From positions 1 to 29,231 of the IMG/VR virus record IMGVR_UViG_3300044613_001440: 29,231 nucleotides of DNA; one strand, 5' to 3'. This document shows, piece after piece, positions 8,538 through 14,561 of the stretch. Both the position numbers and the translations under genes were made by a program. The notes under the pieces were generated by a model. The model had not been told where the DNA came from and did not search any database. It saw nothing but the letters and a program-made list of their open reading frames with translations. Origin of the DNA: a virus. Within the stretch, counting starts at the first letter, position 1; every line of letters begins with the position of its first letter.

Positions 8538-9037
8538 TGGCAGAAGCACTAATAATAACAAGGACTGACGTAGTAGAATTCACGTCTTTAAACGGCAATG
8601 TTAACCCTGACAAATTTATTCAATATATAAAAATTGCGCAGGATATTCACGTTCAAAAGTATTTAGGAACGGATTTACTTGAAAAGATAAAAGCGGATAT
8701 TATTGCGAATACTTTAGGTGGTAATTATTTGACACTTGTAAATACTTATATCAAGCCTATGTTGATTCATTGGGCTATGGTGGAATATTTACCTTATTCA
8801 GCTTATACGATTGGAAACAAAGGTGTTTATAAGCACAACGCAGAACAAAGCGAAAACATCGACCGTTTAGAATTATCTTTATTGATTGATAAAGAAACAC
8901 AAACAGCGAATCAGTATAGCAGTAGATTTGTTGACTATATGTGCTTTAACCAAGCCTTGTTTCCTGAATACAACAGCAACAGCAACGGCGATATTTATCC
9001 GAGTTCAGATACTAACTTCACTAATTGGGTTTTATGA
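8537..9037 (+). CDS. Head-tail connector protein (DUF6712-like)
   Basis: 166 aa; its ATG shares the last base of the portal stop. The sequence MAEALIITRTDVVEFTSLNGNVNPDKFIQYIKIAQDIHVQKYLGTDLLEKI is the usual start of a small, helical head-tail adaptor in Bacteroidota phages (I recall the family as DUF6712). It continues with PMLIHWAMVEYLPYSAYTIGNKGVYKHNAEQSENID. Expected function: forms a ring below the portal to connect head and tail. The position directly behind the portal supports this. Confidence 0.72.
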   Translation: MAEALIITRTDVVEFTSLNGNVNPDKFIQYIKIAQDIHVQKYLGTDLLEKIKADIIANTLGGNYLTLVNTYIKPMLIHWAMVEYLPYSAYTIGNKGVYKHNAEQSENIDRLELSLLIDKETQTANQYSSRFVDYMCFNQALFPEYNSNSNGDIYPSSDTNFTNWVL

Positions 9038-9120
9038 AAAAGCGATCTAAAAAGAACATTGAAAAATTAATGGTTTTCCTTCAACAAATCGAACAAGAAA
9101 AACCAAAAGAAAAGAAATGA
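9034..9120 (+). CDS. Small basic peptide (28 aa)
   Basis: This frame is linked by ATGA overlaps to both the connector upstream and the next gene downstream. It encodes MKKRSKKNIEKLMVFLQQIE plus a Lys-rich tail. The double overlap argues that it is translated and couples its neighbours, but no function can be read from the sequence. Confidence 0.55.
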   Translation: MKKRSKKNIEKLMVFLQQIEQEKPKEKK

Positions 9121-9809
9121 GTTATTTTAAGATACTTGACACACTTAGAGCGCAGTTACAAGCGACTAACCTAATTTCTACAATTACGGACGGGCAAATT
9201 AGCGACATTGATTTGGCTAAACAAACGATTTTCCCTTTGGCGCATATCATTATAAATTCAGCAAGTATTGAAGGTAAAATGCAACGCTTCAATATTACTG
9301 TTTTAGCGATGGACATTTTAGACAGTAAAGAGAAATATGACCTTGAACCGTCTATAATGAATGCAATGTTGCAGGCGTTAAACCGAGTTCACGACATAAT
9401 GAAAAGAGGAGATTTAAATCCTGACTATATTATGATGGACGGCGACTCAACTTTAGAACCGTTTACTGATAGATTTGAGAATAAATTGGCGGGTTGGGCT
9501 ATGACTTTCGATGTTATTATGCCGTCCGATATGACTATTTGTGATACTGGTTTTACAAGCGGTTGTCCAAATGTTACGGTAACGGACGGCGCAAGTTCGG
9601 TACAAGTATTGGCAGGTGGCACTTATACTTGTTCTGGTAGTACAACAGAAATAACAGTTAGCAACTCAAACGATAGCTATTCAGTAACAACGGATGAGGA
9701 TTTGACGCTACCAAATACAACGGTTAACGTTTACGTTGACGGCATATTAAACCAAACGGGAAGTATTGTAACTTTAGACCCTAATTCAGTAATAAATATA
9801 ACGGTATGA
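9117..9809 (+). CDS. Tail completion/terminator-like protein with C-terminal beta domain
   Basis: 230 aa. Residues 1-145 match the type of tail-completion protein found after connectors (MSYFKILDTLRAQLQATNLI, then a middle with FNITVLAMDILDSKEKYD and a final FTDRFENKLAGWAMTFDVIMP). Residues 150-230 are a separate Thr/Ser/Val-rich beta domain (VTVTDGASSVQVLAGGTYTC...) like virion adhesion domains. The gene starts in an ATGA overlap with the small peptide gene and ends in an ATGA overlap with the tail fibre gene. The first half would cap the tail; the second half may be exposed on the virion. Confidence 0.6.
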   Translation: MSYFKILDTLRAQLQATNLISTITDGQISDIDLAKQTIFPLAHIIINSASIEGKMQRFNITVLAMDILDSKEKYDLEPSIMNAMLQALNRVHDIMKRGDLNPDYIMMDGDSTLEPFTDRFENKLAGWAMTFDVIMPSDMTICDTGFTSGCPNVTVTDGASSVQVLAGGTYTCSGSTTEITVSNSNDSYSVTTDEDLTLPNTTVNVYVDGILNQTGSIVTLDPNSVINITV

Positions 9810-11026
9810 GTTTAGATATAAATTTAACTGGAGTCGAAAAAACATCCAATAAGAAAACAAATTTAACTGATAATTCAGATACGTTTTACCCTACACAAAA
9901 AGCGGTAAAAACAGCAGTTGATGCGAAGGAAAATACAATAACAGCAGGTACAACAGCGCAGTATTTTCGTGGCGATAAAACGTTTCAGACGTTAGATAAA
10001 ACAGCAGTTGGATTAAGTAACGTTGATAATACAAGCGATGCGAATAAACCCGTTTCAACAGCTACTCAAACAGCATTGAATGCGAAGTTCAACAACCCAA
10101 CGGGTACAACAGCGCAGTATCTTCGAGGTGATGGAAGTTTAGAAACTTTTCCAACGATTCCAGATGCAAGCGATTTTGTTGAAAAATCCGATTTTACTTC
10201 GCATTCAATATTAGCCAAACAAAGTGGAGCAAGCGACCCTGTTGCAGTTTCAATTGGAAATAATGAAATTTTAGGAAGAAAAAGCGGTGGTGGTTCTAAT
10301 ATTGAAGGGCTTTCGGTTAGTGATGTTAAGAGTATTCTGAATTATACAGCATCCGATGTTGGAGCGGTTGCAACTAATTCAGCAATTACGGGAGCTACAA
10401 AAACAAAAATAACTTACGATGCGAAAGGACTTGTAACAAGTGGAGCAGACGCAACCACAGCAGATATTGCAGACTCAGTAAATAAACGTTACCAAACTGA
10501 CAACCAACAATCGTTCAACGATGCGACGTCTAGTATTCAAACACAATTAGATGCAAAGCAAAGTAAGTTGTTAGTCAAAAAATTAGGTGCATCAGCAACT
10601 ATCGCTACAACGGTTGAATCTATAATTGGTAATGTCGAGATTTTAGGTGGTACACTTGCAAGTACTGATTATTTGAATATTAGAAGTAGAGCAAGAAAAA
10701 CAGGTGCAATTGGTACTTATTTGCTTAGATACTATCTTAACACAACTTCTAATTCATTGACTGGCGCAACACAAATAGCAATTTCGGGTACTCAAACAAC
10801 AACATCTATAATTTCAACATCTTTTGAACGTGACTTCACAATTGATGGGGGAAATTTAATTGGTTTTCCATTTGGAACAGCAAGCAACGATGGTACAGCG
10901 TCAGCTTCAACAGTTAGTTCTGTTGCTTATACAGTTGGTGCGACTTACTATATAATTACTACAATTACTTTAGTTAGTGCTTTAGACACAGCAAGTTTAA
11001 TAGGTCAGAAAATAACAAATTTCTAA
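9806..11026 (+). CDS. Tail fibre / receptor-binding protein
   Basis: 406 aa, rich in Thr, Ser, Ala and Asn. It contains tandem fibre segments: TQKAVKTAVDAKENTITAGTTAQYFRGDKTF (about residues 31-61) and the repeat-like NPTGTTAQYLRGDGSLETF (about 97-115), with VGLSNVDNTSDANKPVSTATQTALNAK between them. These motifs are common in collar and fibre shafts of siphoviruses and prophages. The C-terminal 150 residues look like a globular receptor-binding head. No catalytic motif is visible. The fibre likely sets host range. The start is in an ATGA overlap with the preceding gene. Confidence 0.75.
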   Translation: MSLDINLTGVEKTSNKKTNLTDNSDTFYPTQKAVKTAVDAKENTITAGTTAQYFRGDKTFQTLDKTAVGLSNVDNTSDANKPVSTATQTALNAKFNNPTGTTAQYLRGDGSLETFPTIPDASDFVEKSDFTSHSILAKQSGASDPVAVSIGNNEILGRKSGGGSNIEGLSVSDVKSILNYTASDVGAVATNSAITGATKTKITYDAKGLVTSGADATTADIADSVNKRYQTDNQQSFNDATSSIQTQLDAKQSKLLVKKLGASATIATTVESIIGNVEILGGTLASTDYLNIRSRARKTGAIGTYLLRYYLNTTSNSLTGATQIAISGTQTTTSIISTSFERDFTIDGGNLIGFPFGTASNDGTASASTVSSVAYTVGATYYIITTITLVSALDTASLIGQKITNF

Positions 11027-11028
11027 TT

Positions 11029-11202
11029 ATGTACACAATAATAGATGAGTCAACTAACAAGGTATTATTCGCTAAATTTGATAATGAAGTTTTAGAAGGT
11101 CAAGTGGCTATTAATAAAGTTTGTATTATTGAAAGGGAAAACCCTTTTGAATCGGAAATATTTTATAATTTTGAAACCGAACAATTTTACACAAAACAAT
11201 GA
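11029..11202 (+). CDS. Small hypothetical protein (57 aa)
   Basis: ATG at 11029, 2 nt after the fibre stop; its stop overlaps the holin start by ATGA. The acidic product (MYTIIDESTNKVLFAKFDNE...FYNFETEQFYTKQ) has no recognised domain. It may be a tail-fibre accessory or simply a leader coupling fibre and holin genes; both are inference from position. Confidence 0.6.
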   Translation: MYTIIDESTNKVLFAKFDNEVLEGQVAINKVCIIERENPFESEIFYNFETEQFYTKQ

Positions 11203-11615
11203 AAACCAAACTACTTTTTTTAGCACCTCTTACAATTTTAGCACCAATAAAACCACTTGTTTTACTTGCGATAGCTTCAATCATTTTAGATACTTGCTTT
11301 GGTATTTGGCGAAGTTGGAAAAAAGGAAATAAGATTCGTTCCCGTAGACTTTCACATACAATTTCTAAGAGCCTTTTATATAGCGGTGCAATAGTATTTA
11401 TATTCTTATTAGAAAAGTTTGTTATAAGCGATATTTTAGGGCATTTTATAGCTATTGATTTGATTATGACTAAAATGTTTACTTTCTTTTGCATTGCTAC
11501 TGAATTGAAATCCGTTAATGAAAGTTACGAAAGTGTTACGGGTGTTGATATTTGGAAAAAAATGTTTGAATTCTTTAAAAGGAGTAAAGAAACTATCAAT
11601 GATTTGAAAGAATAA
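11199..11615 (+). CDS. Phage holin
   Basis: 138 aa with about three hydrophobic segments: residues 5-32, 58-78 (LLYSGAIVFIFLLEKFVISDIL) and 80-105. Between the first two lies a Lys/Arg-rich segment (WRSWKKGNKIRSRRLSHT). The C-terminal part is charged and ends in KETINDLKE. This order (hydrophobic N-terminus, basic loop, second and third helices, conserved TELKSVNES segment) fits the class of holins related to phage_holin_4. It would form the inner-membrane lesion that starts lysis. The endolysin and spanin candidates lie 4 kb away. Confidence 0.8.
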   Translation: MKTKLLFLAPLTILAPIKPLVLLAIASIILDTCFGIWRSWKKGNKIRSRRLSHTISKSLLYSGAIVFIFLLEKFVISDILGHFIAIDLIMTKMFTFFCIATELKSVNESYESVTGVDIWKKMFEFFKRSKETINDLKE

Positions 11616-11658
11616 TTAGTAAATTCGTACTTTCATATTCGTTTTTTTAAAGGTTAGG

Positions 11659-11690
11659 AAAACCGTTTGTTAATTCAGGCGGTTTTTTTT
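11659..11690 (+). terminator. Rho-independent terminator after the holin
   Basis: The stem AAAACCG with CGGTTTT (7 bp, 14-nt loop) ends in eight T residues. It closes the late virion/lysis operon. Its T-run lies directly ahead of the -7 box of the next promoter. Confidence 0.85.
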
Positions 11691-11699
11691 ATATATTTG
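11666..11699 (+). promoter_or_regulatory. Promoter of the tmRNA-like gene
   Basis: A perfect Bacteroidota -7 box (TATATTTG at 11692-11699, followed by C) stands behind a TTTG at 11666-11669. The spacing of 22 nt is on the long side. Transcription would start around 11705, just before the 3' acceptor half of the tmRNA-like gene. Confidence 0.65.
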
Positions 11700-11704
11700 C
11701 ATCG

Positions 11705-11959
11705 TTAAACTGTTAGTTTATATTTGGACGAGGGTTCGACTCCCTCCACCTCCACAAGTGTTGTCAAGCACTAAGTGAAAGTTAGGCAAACACAAACCTT
11801 TCACTTATTTATATTAGGGGGTGTACTTGGATTTCGACAGATGTAATAGGTTAAACAACAAATTTAAACGGAAACGTTATTCAAATGTATCCACAACTTA
11901 GAGCAACTGCCTAAATTGTAGAACAAAATTAAGCCACGAATAATAGTAGTGGCTTTTTT
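11705..11959 (+). ncRNA. ssrA: Circularly permuted (two-piece) tmRNA-like RNA
   Basis: The upstream part is a tmRNA 3' half: a T-arm (stem GAGGG at 11730-11734 with CCCTC at 11742-11746, loop TTCGACT) followed by acceptor strand CACCTCC (11747-11753) and discriminator A (11754). It matches Bacteroidota tmRNA 3' ends, but CCA is not encoded. The downstream part is a 5' half: GGGGGTG (11817-11823), then a D-loop-like TACTTGGATTTCGACAG. The two acceptor strands pair over 7 bp with one G-T. Helix P2 can form between 11845-11859 and 11712-11724. The linker (11755-11816) holds a perfect 10-bp hairpin. A possible tag frame starts at GGA 11870 (GNVIQMYPQLRATA, stop at 11912-11914), but this part is uncertain. 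The gene has its own promoter and terminator. This order (3' half, spacer, 5' half) is that of permuted tmRNA genes, which are cut into two pieces and rescue stalled ribosomes. Confidence 0.78.
11931..11959 (+). terminator. Rho-independent terminator of the tmRNA-like gene
   Basis: AAGCCAC (11931-11937) pairs with GTGGCTT (11949-11955) over 7 bp with an 11-nt loop and leads into TTTTTT. It defines the 3' end of the permuted RNA precursor. Confidence 0.85.
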
Positions 11960-12010
11960 ATGCCTAATTTTCAGATAGTTAAAAAATAATTGCAAAATAA
12001 TATCACATAA

Positions 12011-12043
12011 TTTGTGTATTAATACATAATTAATGTATATTTG
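12011..12043 (+). promoter_or_regulatory. Promoter with palindromic operator, ahead of the HTH gene
   Basis: A TTTG (12011-12014) and a perfect -7 box TATATTTG (12036-12043) are 21 nt apart. The spacer holds the perfect 12-bp palindrome TGTATTAATACA (12015-12026) and the overlapping inverted repeat ATACAT/ATGTAT (12022-12027 and 12033-12038). The first gene downstream encodes an HTH protein, so autoregulation at this site is likely. The box lies downstream of an in-frame ATG at 12033, so that ATG cannot be the true start. Confidence 0.68.
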
Positions 12044-12059
12044 TAGAAAAATAAACAAT

Positions 12060-12290
12060 ATGGACTACAAAGATTTAAGAAAAGAGTTAATGAGTTGGTT
12101 GCCCACACAAGGGATTTACACGTTAACTGAAGCTACAAGAATAGCAAACGTAAACTACAACGCTATTTACAATCAATTGAATGATAGGAGTGAAATAAAG
12201 CTATCAACAATCAACGAATTAGTGCAAAACTTAAATGAGAAATTTTGCATTAAAGTAATTGAGGGTAAACCTATAATTGTAAGGAGATGA
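12060..12290 (+). CDS. HTH-type small regulator
   Basis: 76 aa. The start at ATG 12060 is chosen because the promoter -7 box is at 12036-12043. Residues 18-60 (GIYTLTEATRIANVNYNAIYNQLNDRSEIKLSTINELVQNLN) read like a five-helix XRE/Cro-type HTH: T.AT.IANV.YN.IYN as helices 2-3 and LSTINELVQNLN as helix 5. The product would bind DNA, probably the palindromic operator just upstream. It is the first gene of a group of small early proteins, and its stop overlaps the next start by ATGA. Whether it represses or activates is not visible. Confidence 0.68.
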   Translation: MDYKDLRKELMSWLPTQGIYTLTEATRIANVNYNAIYNQLNDRSEIKLSTINELVQNLNEKFCIKVIEGKPIIVRR

Positions 12291-12535
12291 AAAAACACGA
12301 GATTAGAGTCACGATTGACTCATTAGAAAAGCAAAAAAAAGCTATTGAAATTCTGAATAAGTACGGTCAAAATATATTAGATTACAGCGACATTTTAGAT
12401 CCAGGATTTGAGGGAATAATTGGATTTTCAGACCACAATAATGTATGGTGCGAATTTTACACAATAGAGGGCGGAAAAGAAATAACCTTAGAAGAATTAG
12501 AAACAATCTTAAAAAACGAATTAAACCACTTATAA
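12287..12535 (+). CDS. Hypothetical early protein (82 aa)
   Basis: 82 aa in an ATGA overlap with the HTH gene. It is charged and probably alpha/beta (KKHEIRVTIDSLEKQKKAIEILNKYGQNILDYS and a C-terminal EITLEELETILKNELNHL). No domain is recognised. Being in the same transcription unit as the HTH protein, it is likely an early host-takeover or regulatory protein. Confidence 0.7.
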   Translation: MKKHEIRVTIDSLEKQKKAIEILNKYGQNILDYSDILDPGFEGIIGFSDHNNVWCEFYTIEGGKEITLEELETILKNELNHL

Positions 12536-12543
12536 CCACATTT

Positions 12544-12594
12544 AGCCGTTCGTCACAATAACACAAATCGGACGGCTTTTAACTTTAATTTAGC
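12544..12594 (+). terminator. Terminator-like hairpin, repeat copy 1
   Basis: AGCCGTTCG (12544-12552) pairs with CGGACGGCT (12569-12577) over 9 bp with one T-G, followed by TTTT. It is followed by TAATTTAGC (12586-12594), one base away from the -7 box TAnnTTTGC. A related element is at 18019-18070, so this may be a terminator-promoter unit between early operons. Confidence 0.65.
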
Positions 12595-12597
12595 GAT

Positions 12598-12780
12598 ATG
12601 AAACTAGACAGAGATCAAATTATCAGAATTATTTGCACGTATGAGCAAGAGTTAAAAAACAACTATGTAGAAAATAGAGACGCTTTCGGTTTAGCTGATT
12701 ACAGCACACAAAGAGCAGTTGAGAAATGGTTAGTAGTTGAGGAATTAATGGAACGACTAGAGTTAACAATTAATGATTAG
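12598..12780 (+). CDS. Hypothetical early protein (60 aa)
   Basis: 60 aa. ATG at 12598 is preceded by TTAGCGAT, a leader repeated in front of the next gene. The product is helical and charged (MKLDRDQIIRIICTYEQELKNNYVENRDAFGLADYSTQRAVEKWLVVEELMERL) with no recognised domain. The stop overlaps the next gene's longer possible start at 12773. Confidence 0.68.
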   Translation: MKLDRDQIIRIICTYEQELKNNYVENRDAFGLADYSTQRAVEKWLVVEELMERLELTIND

Positions 12781-12784
12781 CGAT

Positions 12785-13102
12785 ATGAAAAACGAAACAA
12801 TCCAGGAGAAACTCGCAAGACTTACAGCAGTTGAACGAAACTCACTATACAAGCAATGTGATATTTGCAAAGGCGATGCGACAATAGTAGTAAATTCTAC
12901 ATTTGACGACAATCCGATTTACGATGAAACGGAAAATTGCCCGAATTGTTCAACTGGTAAAGTAGGTAATAAAGAGGTGATTGAAGATAGAATGTTTGAG
13001 TACGAATGTTTGATTGTTGACATAAATACAAGAATTAAACGTTTGCACGAATTAGCGAATGAAGTTGAAGAACACAGATATTGGTTAAGAAAGAGGCTAT
13101 GA
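12785..13102 (+). CDS. Small zinc-ribbon-like protein
   Basis: 105 aa from ATG 12785; a longer start at 12773 is possible, but the TTAGCGATATG leader seen before 12598 recurs directly ahead of 12785. Residues 23-26 (CDIC) and 49-52 (CPNC) form a four-Cys zinc-binding knuckle pair around TIVVNSTFDDNPIYDETE. The C-terminal half is a coiled coil (EVIEDRMFEYECLIVDINTRIKRLHELANEVEEHR). The function is unknown; a nucleic-acid or protein adaptor is possible. The stop overlaps the next start by ATGA. Confidence 0.68.
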   Translation: MKNETIQEKLARLTAVERNSLYKQCDICKGDATIVVNSTFDDNPIYDETENCPNCSTGKVGNKEVIEDRMFEYECLIVDINTRIKRLHELANEVEEHRYWLRKRL

Positions 13103-13329
13103 AAACAATCACAATAAACCTAACTTGCGAAGATTCTCATTACCTTACTTTGGTACTTGAAAAAGCATCACAGCAAATCAAACAAGGTGGTGAAAAAGGT
13201 AGTTTTACTTCGCAAGGTATTCAAGTGAATTACACGGTCGAAACTATCGATTGCGCTAAACCTGAAAGAGAAATAAGGAGGGAAATAATCAACGGAGTTA
13301 TTCACGAAATTGTTAAATCTAATATATGA
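13099..13329 (+). CDS. Hypothetical early protein (76 aa)
   Basis: The start is ATG 13099, in ATGA overlap with the gene before; the upstream TTG at 13081 is not needed. The product begins MKTITINLTCEDSHYLTLVLEKASQQIKQGG and ends with an Arg/Glu-rich helix (KPEREIRREIINGVIHEIV). No family is recognised. It is tied by ATGA overlap to the next gene as well. Confidence 0.66.
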   Translation: MKTITINLTCEDSHYLTLVLEKASQQIKQGGEKGSFTSQGIQVNYTVETIDCAKPEREIRREIINGVIHEIVKSNI

Positions 13330-13553
13330 AAACCTATTTACTGAAAACAGAAACTAACGGAGTTGCAAACTATCAATTTGTTGAACAAAACCACACGTTA
13401 CCAAAAAATGTTAAATACTTTATCGTTTACCGTCCCTGCATTTACAAGAACGTTGAATGCGCAATTATTGAAAAATCGTTAAATACCTTAGTGGTTTTAT
13501 ACGAGGGAAAAGAAATTAGAACAAGTTACAGTTTAGTAAAAGAAATTGAATAG
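13326..13553 (+). CDS. Hypothetical early protein (75 aa)
   Basis: 75 aa, ATGA overlap at its start. It is beta-rich (KTYLLKTETNGVANYQFVEQNHTLPKNVKYFIVYRPCIYKNVECAIIEKSLNTLVVLYEGKEI). It has no recognised domain. It is the last gene of this early group. Its TAG stop shares a G with the first stem of RNA element 1, so the element is probably transcribed as the 3' end of this operon. Confidence 0.66.
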   Translation: MKTYLLKTETNGVANYQFVEQNHTLPKNVKYFIVYRPCIYKNVECAIIEKSLNTLVVLYEGKEIRTSYSLVKEIE

Positions 13554-13609
13554 GTACCTGAGAAATACCCAACCCCTCCGAGTAGAATCGGCAACTATTC
13601 CGAGGGGTT
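13553..13609 (+). ncRNA. Pseudoknot-type RNA element, copy 1
   Basis: A short hairpin (GGTA 13553-13556 with TACC 13566-13569, loop CCTGAGAAA) is followed by a strong stem AACCCCTC (13571-13578) with GAGGGGTT (13602-13609). Inside lies a second stem GAGTAG/CTATTC with loop AATCGGCAA. The first loop's CTGA can pair with TCGG (13588-13591). Copy 2 keeps the same layout with compensating base changes. It lies in tandem with copy 2, ahead of the adenine methyltransferase. The strong last stem plus TTTATT could also help termination. Confidence 0.6.
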
Positions 13610-13629
13610 TATTAAAACAAATTATACAA

Positions 13630-13702
13630 GGCACCTAGGAAATGCCAACCCCTGCAGTCACTCGAAGTCTGGCAATTAAATTAAAATACAGTTGCAGGGG
13701 TT
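13630..13702 (+). ncRNA. Pseudoknot-type RNA element, copy 2
   Basis: Same layout as copy 1: GGCA (13630-13633) with TGCC (13643-13646), loop CCTAGGAAA; then AACCCCTGCA (13647-13656) with TGCAGGGGTT (13693-13702). The loop's CTAG can pair with CTGG (13669-13672), which is followed by CAA as in copy 1. Three helices thus covary between the copies. The inner region is longer and A/T-rich. The methyltransferase start is 28 nt downstream, so control of that gene is possible. Confidence 0.6.
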
Positions 13703-13707
13703 TATTT

Positions 13708-13732
13708 AGTAATCAATAAAAAACACAATATG
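13708..13732 (+). repeat. Leader repeat AGTAATCAATAAAAA..., copy 1
   Basis: The sequence AGTAATCAATAAAAA, followed by an A-rich stretch and ATG, directly precedes the adenine methyltransferase. Near-identical copies lie at 14535-14561 and 17613-17637. Confidence 0.8.
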
Positions 13733-14536
13733 AAAGCAGAAATATTTAATGACCATTTCCAAAATTTTAAAAAATATGGAATACAAAAAGCACAATTAAT
13801 AATAGCTGATATTCCTTATAATTTAGGTAATAATGCTTATGCATCAAACCCCGCATGGTATAAAGACGGAGATAATAAAAATGGAGAAAGTGAATTAGCG
13901 GGAAAAACATTTTTTGATACAGATGAAAATTTTAAACCTGCTGAATTTATGCACTTTTGTAGTCAACTTTTAAAGAAAGAACCAAAGGAAAAAGGGCAAG
14001 CACCTTGTATGATTGTATTTTGCGCATTTGACCAACAAATGTATTTAATTGAATTAGCTAAAAGATACGGATTGAACAATTATATAAATTTAGTGTTTCG
14101 TAAAAATTTCAGTTCGCAAGTATTAAAAGCAAATATGAAAGTAGTCGGTAATTGCGAATATGGTTTAATCTTTTATCGTGAAAAATTACCAAAATTTAAT
14201 AATAATGGAAAAATGATTTTTAACTGTATTGATTGGGAACGTGATAATGTAACCGAAAAAATACACCCAACACAAAAACCCGTTCCTTTATTAGAGAAAT
14301 TAATTAAGGTTTTTACAGATGAAGGCGATGTTGTAATTGATCCTTGTTGTGGAAGTGGAACTACTTTATTAGCAAGTGTAAATACTAATCGAAAATCTTA
14401 TGGATTTGAAATTAAAAAAGACTTTTATAAAGATGCTTTGAGATTATTAGAAAGCAATAAAACAGATAAAAGAGAAATAAAAGAGTTAGGATTTGCAAAA
14501 ACGAGAATTAATAAAACGGCAGCAACTTTATTTTAG
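13730..14536 (+). CDS. DNA adenine/N4-cytosine methyltransferase
   Basis: 268 aa. The catalytic motif IV is DIPYN (residues 27-31, a DPPY variant), then HPTQKPVPLLEKLI (179-192), and motif I is VIDPCCGSGTTLLAS (202-216). Motif IV before motif I is the beta-type order of amino-methyltransferases that use S-adenosylmethionine. The role is probably self-modification of phage DNA against host restriction. There is no nuclease partner. The gene is bounded on both sides by copies of an AGTAATCAATAAAAA repeat and preceded by two structured RNA elements. Codon 28 gives Ile in place of the first Pro of DPPY; this variant exists in active enzymes. Confidence 0.85.
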   Translation: MKAEIFNDHFQNFKKYGIQKAQLIIADIPYNLGNNAYASNPAWYKDGDNKNGESELAGKTFFDTDENFKPAEFMHFCSQLLKKEPKEKGQAPCMIVFCAFDQQMYLIELAKRYGLNNYINLVFRKNFSSQVLKANMKVVGNCEYGLIFYREKLPKFNNNGKMIFNCIDWERDNVTEKIHPTQKPVPLLEKLIKVFTDEGDVVIDPCCGSGTTLLASVNTNRKSYGFEIKKDFYKDALRLLESNKTDKREIKELGFAKTRINKTAATLF

Positions 14537-14561
14537 TAATCAATAAAAACAAATAAATATG
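14535..14561 (+). repeat. Leader repeat AGTAATCAATAAAAA..., copy 2
   Basis: It overlaps the stop of the adenine methyltransferase and runs to the next start. With copy 1 it brackets the methyltransferase as direct repeats. Confidence 0.8.

Noticed and set aside
11720-11823. attL/attR of a prophage integrated in host ssrA
   Set aside because: A copy of the tmRNA 3' end is typical of attachment sites, but no integrase is visible, the 5' half follows 60 nt downstream with a matching acceptor stem, and both are enclosed by one promoter and one terminator. A permuted gene explains all of this better.
12033-12059. Earlier start of the HTH gene at ATG 12033
   Set aside because: The promoter -7 box TATATTTG lies at 12036-12043, downstream of this ATG, so the transcript begins after it.
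13553-13702. Hammerhead, pistol or hatchet ribozyme
   Set aside because: CTGA and GAAA stand next to each other in copy 1, but the hammerhead core order with a stem II between them is missing, and copy 2 lacks CTGA. The layouts of pistol and hatchet ribozymes as I remember them do not fit.
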